This document shows positions 18,101 to 25,216 of a stretch of 64,000 nt of DNA, piece after piece. A model generated the notes under the pieces. That model did not search any database, was not told the origin of the DNA, and was given only the letters and a program-made list of their open reading frames with translations. How positions within the stretch are numbered: the stretch's first letter is position 1; every line of letters starts with the position of its first letter. Origin of the DNA: Kiritimatiellia bacterium (GTDB taxonomy: Bacteria; Verrucomicrobiota; Kiritimatiellia; UBA8416; JABMPJ01); assembly GCA_030745755.1 (NCBI GenBank), contig JASLOA010000041.1, positions 70,515-134,514 on the forward strand, in the 5' to 3' direction. The translations under genes were made by a program, and so were the position numbers.

Positions 18101-18794
18101 TCTCGCGGCCCTGGAAGTAGACGTCCGGGTTCTGCGCGGTTCCGCGGATGATCGGGCGGTCGGGGGTCATGCCGCGCGTACGGTGGGCGATGGCCTTGTC
18201 CTCATCGATCATCTGGCGGATGATGTCCTGGGTGACCATATCGATCTTCTGGATTTCATGAGAAGAACGGAATCCATCGAAGAAGTGCACGAACGGCACG
18301 CGCGACTCGAGCGTGGCCGCATGCGCTACGAGGGCAAGGTCGCCAATCTCCTGGACGCTGGCTGAGGCGAGCATACCGAAACCGGTCTGCCGCACGGACA
18401 TGACGTCCGAGTGGTCGCCGAAGATCGACAGCGCCTGCATGGCCAGTGAACGGGCCGAGACATGAAAGACCGTGCTGGTGAGCTCACCGGCGATCTTGTA
18501 CATGTTCGGGATCATGAGGAGCAGGCCCTGCGAGGCTGTGAAGGTCGTACAGAGAGCGCCCGATGTGAGGGCCCCGTGGACGGCACCGGCGGCGCCACCT
18601 TCAGACTGCATCTCAACGACCTCCGGGATCGTGCCCCAGATGTTCGTCTTGCCCGCTGCACTCAGCTCATCCGCCAGTTCGCCCATCGGTGAGGATGGGG
18701 TAATGGGGTAGATGGCGCAGATTTCACTGACGGCATGGGCCACGGTGGACGCGGCGGCATTTCCGTCGATCATCAGCATATTCTTCTCAGCCAT
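15198..18794 (-). CDS. nifJ: Pyruvate:ferredoxin (flavodoxin) oxidoreductase
   Basis: The single-chain enzyme oxidises pyruvate with CoA to acetyl-CoA and CO2, reducing ferredoxin. The 1198-residue protein has the N-terminal TPP/pyrimidine-type domain (YPITPSSPMGELAD), the GDHSDVMSVRQTG region, two [4Fe-4S] motifs (CIQCAQCSFVCP and CTGCGICVQRCPG, about residues 690-760), a further Cys set for the proximal cluster (CSGCGETPY and NATGCSSIYG) and the TPP-binding GDGWAYDIGYGGLDH region. AAGGAG precedes the ATG. Domain order and length are those of bacterial homodimeric PFOR. The gene lies between aldolase and the ATPase and shares orientation with rnf, which would reoxidise its ferredoxin. Confidence 0.97.
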   Translation of the reverse strand: MAEKNMLMIDGNAAASTVAHAVSEICAIYPITPSSPMGELADELSAAGKTNIWGTIPEVVEMQSEGGAAGAVHGALTSGALCTTFTASQGLLLMIPNMYKIAGELTSTVFHVSARSLAMQALSIFGDHSDVMSVRQTGFGMLASASVQEIGDLALVAHAATLESRVPFVHFFDGFRSSHEIQKIDMVTQDIIRQMIDEDKAIAHRTRGMTPDRPIIRGTAQNPDVYFQGRETVNKYYETTSATVQAAMDKLATLTGRQYHLFDYMGAADAERVVIIMGSGADTVHETVEHMVKLGEKVGAVKVRLYRPFDTKAFAESLPASVTSIAVLDRTKEPGAIGEPLYQDVRTALGEALEQGQGNLSGYPTVVGGRYGLGSKEFTPAMVKGVYDNLATDNPKNHFTIGINDDVTGSSLEWDESWQVDAGSRFECMFYGLGSDGTVGANKNSIKIIGSDTDNYAQGYFVYDSKKAGAITTSHLRFGPELIRSPYLCTKADFVACHNFSFLEKYDMLANAKEGAVFLLASPYGAEDTWQHLPDEMAQQIIDKKIKFYVIDAIHLAKELGLGARINTIMQTCFFAISGILPTDKAIESLKKAIKKSYGKKGDEIVQMNYRAVDGAVGALKEVTVPDAPAGNLTMPPPVPADSPDFIKNVTGVIMSQNGDSLPVSAMPDDGSWPTGTTCVEKRNIATEVPEWDPSLCIQCAQCSFVCPHAAIRTNAYPADALEGAPEAFQSVDAKGKDFARMKFTVQVAPEDCTGCGICVQRCPGRERDKETKQETGKRAIMMKEQIPLREREAANFDFFLGLPLLDPSTFNRNTLKGSQLCEPLFEFSGACSGCGETPYVKLLSQLFGDRAYIANATGCSSIYGGNLPTTPYCQREDGRGPTWSNSLFEDNAEFGFGMRLTVDRLATYAEELVKRLLSADSKCENPPKEVLEAVLGNDQSTQEAIEAQRARVADLKAALETCDCDECRQLISVADYLVKKSVWILGGDGWAYDIGYGGLDHVLASGRNVNVLVVDTEVYSNTGGQASKATPLGAVAKFAAAGKPVGKKDLGMISMTYGNIYVAAVSMGANANQVVKAFVEAEAYDGPSLIIAYSHCIAHGINMVNGLENQKEVVTSGRFPLYRYNPALTAKGENPLKLDSKAPTMSFSEQALKENRFRVLQKMKPEQSKELMAQADKQTAAKFDLLSKLADLEPCGE

Positions 18795-18854
18795 GGACTC
18801 TTCTCCTTACCCGCCTCTCGCTCGGGCATGTTCAGCACTGTATATAGTAAGGTA

Positions 18855-19799
18855 TTAGAGGCTGGCGCGAACCGACTCAAGCTGGCCGGCGCTACCGAGG
18901 ACCTCATTCTTGTGGACGATGTACTTGGCATACTCAGCCATGAAGACCTTGCCGGCGGGACGCAGGTCGAAGACTTCCGGATCATCGCGGAACGACTCGC
19001 GGTGCACGCGGCACCATACCAGGCGGCCGTCGGTATCGATGTTGACCTTGGTGACGCCCATGGTCGAGGCCTTCGTGATCTGTGCTTCGTCGACGCCCTT
19101 GGCGCCCTTCATCTCGCCGCCGGCGGCGTTGATGCGCTCGACTTCGTCCTGCGGGACGGAGCTGGAACCGTGCATGACCATCGGGAATCCGGGTAGCAGC
19201 TTGGCGATGTCTTCAATCACGTTGAAGTGCAGGCCCTGTCCGCCAGTGAACTTGTAGGCGCCGTGGCTGGTGCCGATGGCGCAGGCCAGGCTGTCACAGC
19301 CGCTGCGCTCGACGAATTCCTTTACTTCCTTCGGGTCGGTCAGCTTGGCATCGGCCTCGTCGACCGAGACATGCTCTTCAACACCACCCAGCTTGCCAAG
19401 CTCGGCTTCAACCGAGATGCCTTTGGCGTGAGCGGCGTCAACAACGCGCTTCGTGATGGCGATGTTCTCGTCAAAATCCTCGGCGCTGGCATCGATCATG
19501 ACCGAGCTGTAGAAGCCGCTCTCAATGCAGTCATAACAGGTCTGCTCGTCACCGTGGTCGAGATGGACCGCGAAGACGGCATCCGGGAAGATCTCGTCCG
19601 CGGCGCGGATCATGGCTTCGAGCAGGATCTTGTCCGTGTAGCCGCGGGCGCCCTTGGAGAGCTGGACAATGAAAGGGGCCTTGCTGTCCATGTTGCCGCG
19701 GAACAGACCCATGATCTGCTCGGCGTTGTTAATATTGTAAGCGCCGACCGCATACTTGCCATATGCATGTGCGAATAGTGCCTTTGTGGATACGATCAT
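18855..19799 (-). CDS. fba: Class II fructose-bisphosphate aldolase
   Basis: The enzyme cleaves fructose-1,6-bisphosphate to triose phosphates using Zn2+. Metal-binding and catalytic segments are visible: HLDHGDE (first zinc His and catalytic Asp region), EAELGKLGGVEEH, IGTSHGAYKF and MHGSSSVP. The 314-residue length is that of class II enzymes. AAAGGAC lies before the ATG. It is 60 bases upstream of nifJ in the same direction, so co-transcription is possible. Related class II aldolases acting on other sugar phosphates cannot be fully excluded, but overall similarity favours FBA. Confidence 0.93.
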   Translation of the reverse strand: MIVSTKALFAHAYGKYAVGAYNINNAEQIMGLFRGNMDSKAPFIVQLSKGARGYTDKILLEAMIRAADEIFPDAVFAVHLDHGDEQTCYDCIESGFYSSVMIDASAEDFDENIAITKRVVDAAHAKGISVEAELGKLGGVEEHVSVDEADAKLTDPKEVKEFVERSGCDSLACAIGTSHGAYKFTGGQGLHFNVIEDIAKLLPGFPMVMHGSSSVPQDEVERINAAGGEMKGAKGVDEAQITKASTMGVTKVNIDTDGRLVWCRVHRESFRDDPEVFDLRPAGKVFMAEYAKYIVHKNEVLGSAGQLESVRASL

Positions 19800-19926
19800 T
19801 GTGAGTCCTTTCTGATTATGTGTAGATACACTTCTGCCGCAAAAGTTGAAAGCGGCGCACTATACGGGGGGGTAGCGCTGAGGTCAAGCCGGATTCGCCC
19901 GGATTCGGCAGCGGGGAGCGTGAAAT

Positions 19927-20520
19927 CTACTCCTCCAGCAGATCTCCCCGCTTGATCGTGGGTGCGGTCATCGTGATCTGGCGGGAGCAATGCGAACAGG
20001 TATAGCTTTTGGCGCCATAGGCCTCCACGGCGTGGCCGCAGAAGGGGCAGCTGCCGTCACGCAGTTGATCGGCTTGCGGGATGCTCTCAAGGATCGTGTC
20101 GAGACGAAGTGTCTTGTTTCCGAAACCGGGGGGGTGGGGGCCCGAATGCGCCTTTTGGGTGCGCGGACGGGCCGGGACGGGCAACGTTTCTCCACACTCG
20201 GGACATTCCAGCTTCCGCCCATCCAGCTCGTCGTAGAAGTCGGCGTCGAGCTTCATATTGACGCCGCAGGCGGAGCAAATGAGGATTGACGTTTCCGGAA
20301 TGCTCATCTTCTCCTCACAGGCGGGGCAGAAGAAAGTGGCTCCGCCGAGAGATTCGGGACATGAATAGACCGCAGCGCAGGCGGGACAGGGAAACACCAG
20401 AACCGGTTCAGGAGCGAGGACGGTTTGCCCGCAGTCGGGGCAGGGGAAGGTCCTGCCGACCGCATCAGCCCCTACGCAGCAGTGTTTGCCGCAGTTGCCG
20501 CATTCAAACAAGATATCCAT
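19927..20520 (-). CDS. Multi-zinc-ribbon protein
   Basis: The 197-residue protein is built from four successive zinc-ribbon-like units, each with two CxxC knuckles: CGNC/CPDC, CPAC/CPAC, CSAC/CPEC and CPFC/CSHC. The first three are adjacent (residues 8-120); a linker of about 45 residues precedes the fourth. The family is unknown; such arrays bind nucleic acid or act as metal-stabilised scaffolds. The upstream neighbour (20524-20967) ends 3 bases before this gene, which suggests joint expression. Confidence 0.75.
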   Translation of the reverse strand: MDILFECGNCGKHCCVGADAVGRTFPCPDCGQTVLAPEPVLVFPCPACAAVYSCPESLGGATFFCPACEEKMSIPETSILICSACGVNMKLDADFYDELDGRKLECPECGETLPVPARPRTQKAHSGPHPPGFGNKTLRLDTILESIPQADQLRDGSCPFCGHAVEAYGAKSYTCSHCSRQITMTAPTIKRGDLLEE

Positions 20521-20523
20521 TCA

Positions 20524-20967
20524 CTATCCCTTTGCTTTAAGAAGAAGCACAACCACCACGATGACGGCAAGCATCAGGTAGAAGAGCGTCTGAACGGGAA
20601 TGTCGGGGCGCCACCGCTCCGTGCGCACGCGCTCGGCTTTCTTGGGTTTTGATCGCGGACGCTTGAGTAGCTCCTGTTCCTGTAACAGCTCAGCCGAGGT
20701 AACCGCCGCGGTGACCGCGGGCAGGACGTCGGCATTTTCGTCCGTAATTCCAATCGCATCCGCCGGCGAGATGGTCTCCCACACATCGCCAATGGCATCG
20801 TCATCAATCATGACGTCCTCGGGCCGTAGGCCATCGGCAGGCGGCCCGGGATGTGGCTCGGTCACCGCGGTAACATTGGTGTCGGGAGTGGGGGCAGGTG
20901 CGGCCCACAGGTCAGCCATGCCGATCATTAAGAGGCAGATCACAAAGCAGATGCACAGGGCTTTCAT
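20524..20967 (-). CDS. Hypothetical protein with signal peptide and C-terminal membrane anchor
   Basis: From the ATG at 20967 the protein (147 residues) opens with MKALCICFVICLLMIGMADLWAAPA, a signal peptide or anchor, followed by an acidic proline-rich region and a basic segment (RPRSKPKKAERVR) just before a C-terminal hydrophobic helix of about 22 residues. In-frame ATGs exist up to 21006, without better ribosome binding sites. I do not recognise the family. It pairs with the zinc-ribbon gene downstream. Confidence 0.6.
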   Translation of the reverse strand: MKALCICFVICLLMIGMADLWAAPAPTPDTNVTAVTEPHPGPPADGLRPEDVMIDDDAIGDVWETISPADAIGITDENADVLPAVTAAVTSAELLQEQELLKRPRSKPKKAERVRTERWRPDIPVQTLFYLMLAVIVVVVLLLKAKG

Positions 20968-21078
20968 GAGGCCTAGCATAACCATTGCAGGCCGAGAGAC
21001 AATCATCTTCTGTTGGATCCCTGCATTTTTTGGAGGCCCGGACAGCGGCAGCAGCAGGGCTCTATCGTCAAGGGACTG

Positions 21079-21248
21079 TTGCCCAAAAGGAGATCCCTCG
21101 ACTTCGCTCCCGCCGTCGCCCGCTGGGCTATGGCGGGCAGGCGGGATGACAGTTCAGGAATCAGAGAGTTTCATAAGGAATTGTCATGCTGAGCTTGTCG
21201 AAGCATCTCCTCTGAGTGACCCAGATGGTTTGGGCAACACGCCGTCAA
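21079..21248. mobile_element. Palindromic MITE-like element, family A, copy 1
   Basis: The element runs from TTGCCCAAAAGG to TTTGGGCAACACGCCGTCAA, whose ends are inverted repeats. Its interior has two opposed arms: one with GGAGATCCCTCGACTTCGCTC and GGGATGACA, the other with TGTCATGCTGAGCTTGTCG. A second copy in opposite orientation lies at 24831-25011 with high identity. No transposase is encoded. The right end overlaps the glutaredoxin-like gene and supplies its TGA stop. The left flank (21007-21078) holds nothing recognisable. Confidence 0.8.
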
Positions 21249-21520
21249 GCTTGCAGCATGTGGTCAATCTCGCCGCTCTCAATGAGTGCTGAAAGCTCTT
21301 TCCACCCTTTGATGTGGCGGTCACCGATCATCATCTGCGGGACGAAGTCGGCGGTGCCGAAACGGGCCTTGAAACGACGGCCGTTGTCGTCGTCCGCCCA
21401 GTCGCCCTCGCGCCATTTCACCTCGTAGGACTCAAACGGTATGCCGCGCCCTTTGAAGTAGTCCATGGCGTCGTGGCAGGCACCGCATAGCTGGGAGTAG
21501 TAGATCTCGATCTTTGGCAT
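21245..21520 (-). CDS. Glutaredoxin-like thiol oxidoreductase
   Basis: The 91-residue protein has a thioredoxin-fold pattern: an initial strand KIEIYYSQ, the redox motif CGAC (residues 12-15), and the TADFVPQMMIGDRHIKGWKEL segment with the cis-Pro typical of glutaredoxins. It would reduce disulfides or mixed glutathione disulfides in the cytoplasm; there is no signal peptide. Its last codons and stop come from the terminal repeat of the adjacent palindromic element, so the C-terminus may have been altered slightly on insertion. Confidence 0.8.
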   Translation of the reverse strand: MPKIEIYYSQLCGACHDAMDYFKGRGIPFESYEVKWREGDWADDDNGRRFKARFGTADFVPQMMIGDRHIKGWKELSALIESGEIDHMLQA

Positions 21521-21550
21521 GCGGGGAGTGTAGAGCGCAAAGGTGCCGGG

Positions 21551-23521
21551 TCAAGGCACAAGATTGCCGCTGCGGATGTCGATGACCGTGTTGGTCGGCA
21601 TGAGACTATGCGGTGAGAGATGAATCGCGGCCCCTGCGGTGTCGAGCGTCAGGCGAGTGACCTGGTCGGCGGGGATGCGCAGGCGGATCCGTCCACCGCT
21701 TCGGAAGAACCACCCGGACTTCGAGCACTGCAAGTCGGCAAGGCGGTTGCCATGCGTCTCGACGATCTCCATGCGGGAACTGAAGGCGGCGCCGGCGAAG
21801 CCGCGGCCAAGGAGTTCGCCTTCGATGCGCAGTGGGGCCTGTTGAACAAAGGTCACGTCCACCTCCGCGCCGGCCGTTGTGATGCGGACGGCTTCAGGGT
21901 GATTCTCCGCTGTGAGCTGGTGGCAGAACGAGCGATAGACCGGCGAGATCGTCAGGACCAGGGCCTGGATGAGCGCGGGGACTACAACCAGCATGGCAAT
22001 CGCGCCCCACGGGCGCCGCGGATGCTGCTGCGCGTCGCGTCCGTCCTCGTAGGCGGGCACGTTCAGGACGAAGTAGTATACCAGCAGGTTGACGCTGAAC
22101 ATCACGGCAGCCGACCAGGCCACATCCGATGCAAAATGTCCGCCCACCCGAATGCGCGCCAGGCCAATGGCGGTGCCTATGGCCAGCCCCCCCAGCAGCG
22201 AGACGAAGGCCCGGCGTGGGCGGTCACGGCGCAGCAGGAAGTAGAAGGCTGTTAGGTAGTAGCCGATGGCGCTGTGACCGGATGGAAACGACCGGCCGCG
22301 CCCGGCTTCACCCGGAACCAGGGCGGAGTGGAATTCCAGCCAGCCTCCAAACTCGATGAGCTGCGCCGGCTTGGGGCGTCCCCAGTTCATCTTGAAGATA
22401 CCTTCAACGATGAGGCCCGCACCGAGCCATAGGGCCAGGAGCAGGTAGATGCTCCGGATGCGGGCGCGAGCGCCGCAGACGTGCAGGGCGCTTAAGAGCA
22501 GCATGACCATGCAGGCCGGAATGACGACGGCCAGAATGAGCGGAGGCGCATCGTAGAGCCACTGCCAGGGCTGCTGTGTCGGGTCCGGCCAGCCCGGGTC
22601 CGCGCGCGCAAAGAACCAGCGCGTAATTTCCAGGTCGATCGTTCGCTGCGAAAGAACAATGCTGATGATGATCAGGGCGGCCGCGAGGATGAGGTCGGTG
22701 CGCCAATAGCGGCGATAGAGCTGAATGCGGGAACGAAGCGAAGCGTCCACGCGATCCTTCGTGTCGGTGGCTTTGTTCGCTTGGGCCTCTTTCAGCATGC
22801 GGCGAACGGTGAAAAGGTCGGCCAGGGCTTGCTTCAGGCGACCGCGATTCGTGTACTTGCTCTGTCCGCCGCTGCGGGGACGATGGTTGACGGGGAGTTG
22901 ATGGATCGTAGCGCCCCGCATCTTGAGAAGAGCAGGGATGAAGCGGTGCATGCCGGGGCGATCCAGGGGCAGGCCGCTCGCGAAGGAGCGCTTGATGGCT
23001 TTGAGGCTGCAGCCGGAGTCTCGTATGCCATCATGCAGGACGGCGCGGCGGACGGCGTTGGCCACAACCCCAGCGATGCGTTTGCGGATGGTATCCTTGC
23101 GGCCCCGACGATAGCCGCAGCAGGCGTCGCACTGCTGCAGGGCATCGATGAGGCGTGGAATGTCGGCGGGGTCATTCTGGCCGTCGGCATCCATGAGCAC
23201 CACGTGTGTACCGTGGGCCTGGCGAAAGCCGGCGCTGAACGCCGCCGTCTGTCCCGCACGAGCCTGGAGCGAGATGACACGCAGGGCCGGGATCTGATCC
23301 ATCAGCCCGGTCAGGATATCTCCCGTGCGATCGGTCGATCCGTCGTCAACGGTGATGATCTCGTAGGAAGCTTCCATGGCGTCCAGGACGCCGGCGGCTT
23401 CCTCAATCGTGGCCGTGATGCACGGTTCCTCGTTGAAGACCGGTATGATGAGGGTGATATCCAATCGAGCCTGGTTCCCTGGGTGCGTTGTTTCCGGAGG
23501 GCCCTCTTGGAACTCGATCAT
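21551..23521 (-). CDS. Glycosyltransferase family 2 - PAP2 phosphatase fusion with extracytoplasmic C-terminal domain
   Basis: The 656-residue protein joins three parts. Residues about 20-235 are a GT2 domain of the dolichol/undecaprenyl-phosphate sugar transferase type (LIIPVFNEE, TVDDGSTD, LMDADGQ). Residues about 275-500 hold several membrane helices and a PAP2 phosphatase signature: KMNWGRPKP, SFPSGHSA and ARIRVGGHFASD. Residues about 535-656 are predicted extracytoplasmic and beta-rich. One protein could thus load a sugar onto polyprenyl phosphate and dephosphorylate a lipid phosphate; the substrate is unknown. I chose the ATG at 23521; the longer frame begins with TTG at 23587 and lacks a ribosome binding site. 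Confidence 0.85.
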   Translation of the reverse strand: MIEFQEGPPETTHPGNQARLDITLIIPVFNEEPCITATIEEAAGVLDAMEASYEIITVDDGSTDRTGDILTGLMDQIPALRVISLQARAGQTAAFSAGFRQAHGTHVVLMDADGQNDPADIPRLIDALQQCDACCGYRRGRKDTIRKRIAGVVANAVRRAVLHDGIRDSGCSLKAIKRSFASGLPLDRPGMHRFIPALLKMRGATIHQLPVNHRPRSGGQSKYTNRGRLKQALADLFTVRRMLKEAQANKATDTKDRVDASLRSRIQLYRRYWRTDLILAAALIIISIVLSQRTIDLEITRWFFARADPGWPDPTQQPWQWLYDAPPLILAVVIPACMVMLLLSALHVCGARARIRSIYLLLALWLGAGLIVEGIFKMNWGRPKPAQLIEFGGWLEFHSALVPGEAGRGRSFPSGHSAIGYYLTAFYFLLRRDRPRRAFVSLLGGLAIGTAIGLARIRVGGHFASDVAWSAAVMFSVNLLVYYFVLNVPAYEDGRDAQQHPRRPWGAIAMLVVVPALIQALVLTISPVYRSFCHQLTAENHPEAVRITTAGAEVDVTFVQQAPLRIEGELLGRGFAGAAFSSRMEIVETHGNRLADLQCSKSGWFFRSGGRIRLRIPADQVTRLTLDTAGAAIHLSPHSLMPTNTVIDIRSGNLVP

Positions 23522-23667
23522 TCCTGACGAAATCCAACAAGGGCCCGCACGAGTAGGTCTGAGTGAATCACGTGGACTTCGCTGCAATCAAGTGCAAAGC
23601 GTGACGGTGTGGTTTTTGATCGGCAAATGTTGGCGATATGACCGTCTATAAGGTAGGGTGCTGACTC

Positions 23668-24834
23668 GTGAGCAACCGTATACACCTTTACATCCACGTG
23701 CCTTTCTGCAGCGGCAAATGTGCCTATTGTGCGTTCTACTCAGTGCCGTACGAGTCGACACTGGCCGACCGCTTTCTCGATGCCCTTGAGCGTGAGCTGG
23801 ATGGGTGGCCCCCAGAGGCAAAGGCCGCGGGCTGCGAGACGCTCTATATAGGGGGGGGCACGCCGTCGGTGCTTTCGGAATCACAGTGGGAGCGCCTCCT
23901 TTCCATTCTACGCCCGGTTACCCGGGGCGGCGTGCAGGAGTGGACCGTGGAGGCCAATCCGGGGGCGCTGAGAGCTGCGACCGTTAAGAGTATGGATGTT
24001 GCCGGTGTCAATCGGATCAGTATGGGGGTCCAGTCCTTTGATGATGCCATCCTTGAAACCATCTGCAGACGTCACAGTGCCGCCGATGTTGCTGCGGCCC
24101 TGGACGTGGTGCGTGCGGCCGGCATATCGAATGTCGGCTTGGACCTCATTGCGGGACTCCCCGGTGTGGATGCGAATGGATGGCTCTCGACACTGACCGA
24201 AGCCGTGGCGCTGGATCCGGCGCACCTGTCGGTCTATGCCCTTGGCCTGGAGCCGGGAAGCAGGCTGTATCGCCAGTCCAGGGCAGGGGAGGTCGTGGTG
24301 CCGCATGATGACGCCGTGACGGCATCGCTCAACCAGGCGGAGGCCGTACTCGCTGGCAAGGGCTACCGGCGCTACGAGATATCCAACTACGCCAAACCTG
24401 GCCGTGAGTGCCTGCATAACCTATCGTGCTGGCGGGGAAACGACTATGTTGGTCTTGGTCCGGCTGCTTCGTCGCGTGTAGGTCTGAACCGCTCGACCCA
24501 CAAGGCCGATCTGGATGCCTACTGTGCGGCACTGGAGGCAGGTTCTCTTCCGCCGGCGGAGCGGGAGTGTGTTGATGAGCGTACCGACCTGTGTGAACGC
24601 CTCATCTTTGGCCTGCGCCTGGAAGAAGGGGTTGCGTTCAGGTCCCGCTGCGATGACGCGGGGGCAGTAGGCAGAGCATTGTGGGAGAGGTGGCAGCCTG
24701 GGCTGAAGACTCTATGTGAGCAGGGACTCCTGCTTCAATCAGGTGATTGCTGGAAAGCCACCCGCCGCGGCCACGAGGTACTCGATTCTGTACTGGCACA
24801 GTTGGTGGGGTCTAGCGGCGACGATAACGGTTAA
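23668..24834 (+). CDS. hemW: HemW-like radical SAM heme chaperone
   Basis: HemW proteins bind heme and deliver it to target enzymes; many were formerly annotated as oxygen-independent coproporphyrinogen oxidase. The 388-residue protein has the radical SAM motif FCSGKCAYC near its start, then GGGTPS, EANPG and GVQSFDD, all typical of the HemN/HemW family, and lacks the long N-terminal part of true HemN. The start is GTG at 23668, just ahead of the conserved HLYIHVPFC segment. Its TAA stop lies in the first bases of the palindromic element downstream. Confidence 0.88.
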   Translation: MSNRIHLYIHVPFCSGKCAYCAFYSVPYESTLADRFLDALERELDGWPPEAKAAGCETLYIGGGTPSVLSESQWERLLSILRPVTRGGVQEWTVEANPGALRAATVKSMDVAGVNRISMGVQSFDDAILETICRRHSAADVAAALDVVRAAGISNVGLDLIAGLPGVDANGWLSTLTEAVALDPAHLSVYALGLEPGSRLYRQSRAGEVVVPHDDAVTASLNQAEAVLAGKGYRRYEISNYAKPGRECLHNLSCWRGNDYVGLGPAASSRVGLNRSTHKADLDAYCAALEAGSLPPAERECVDERTDLCERLIFGLRLEEGVAFRSRCDDAGAVGRALWERWQPGLKTLCEQGLLLQSGDCWKATRRGHEVLDSVLAQLVGSSGDDNG

Positions 24835-25011
24835 CGGCGTGTTACTCAAACTATCAGGTCTGCTCAAAGGAGATGCTTCGACAAGCTCAGCATGACAACT
24901 TCTTAGGATACTCGGTGATTCTGGAACTGTCATCCCGCCTGCCCGCCATAGCCCAGCGGGCGACGGCGGGAGCGAAGTCGAGGGATCTCCTTTTGGGCAA
25001 CACGCCGTCAA
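24831..25011. mobile_element. Palindromic MITE-like element, family A, copy 2 (inverted)
   Basis: The left end TTAACGGCGTGTTACTCAAA and right end TTTGGGCAACACGCCGTCAA are inverted repeats. The interior is the reverse complement of copy 1 at 21079-21248 with only scattered differences. It begins at the hemW stop codon (TAA inside TTAACGG). The two copies bracket the glutaredoxin-like, GT2-PAP2 and hemW genes. No open reading frame is credible inside. Confidence 0.8.
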
Positions 25012-25216
25012 CACTAAGAGTCCAAACGTCGTGAACCGCCTATCGCGGTGCACCGAAAAGCACCGAAAAGGTTTCACATTCGCTCTTGCGGCCACTACGT
25101 CATCTACGATATGTTCCACGGTTTGAAGCAGTTGGGATTGCTCTGCCTGGGGGTGGAGAATGACGGTTCCGGCTAGAAGGTAAATAACAAGGTAACAGAA
25201 CAACAAAACAAATAAC
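25012..25216 (+). promoter_or_regulatory. Leader region of the S1 gene without Shine-Dalgarno
   Basis: This ~200-base stretch should hold the rpsA promoter and 5' untranslated region. A direct repeat GCACCGAAAA occurs twice near 25050-25070. The last 35 bases before the ATG are A-rich (aacaacaaaacaaataac) and have no purine-rich ribosome binding site at the usual distance; the nearest AAGGT is about 27 bases upstream. Lack of a canonical site and A-rich context are known features of rpsA mRNAs, which S1 itself binds. Confidence 0.45.

Noticed and set aside
17130-18365. 411-codon open frame on the plus strand
   Set aside because: Antisense to nifJ, whose domains cover the region without interruption.
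21079-25011. Possible CRISPR or phage attachment repeats
   Set aside because: The repeats are two long inverted palindromic copies, not short direct repeats with spacers, and no integrase or cas gene is near.
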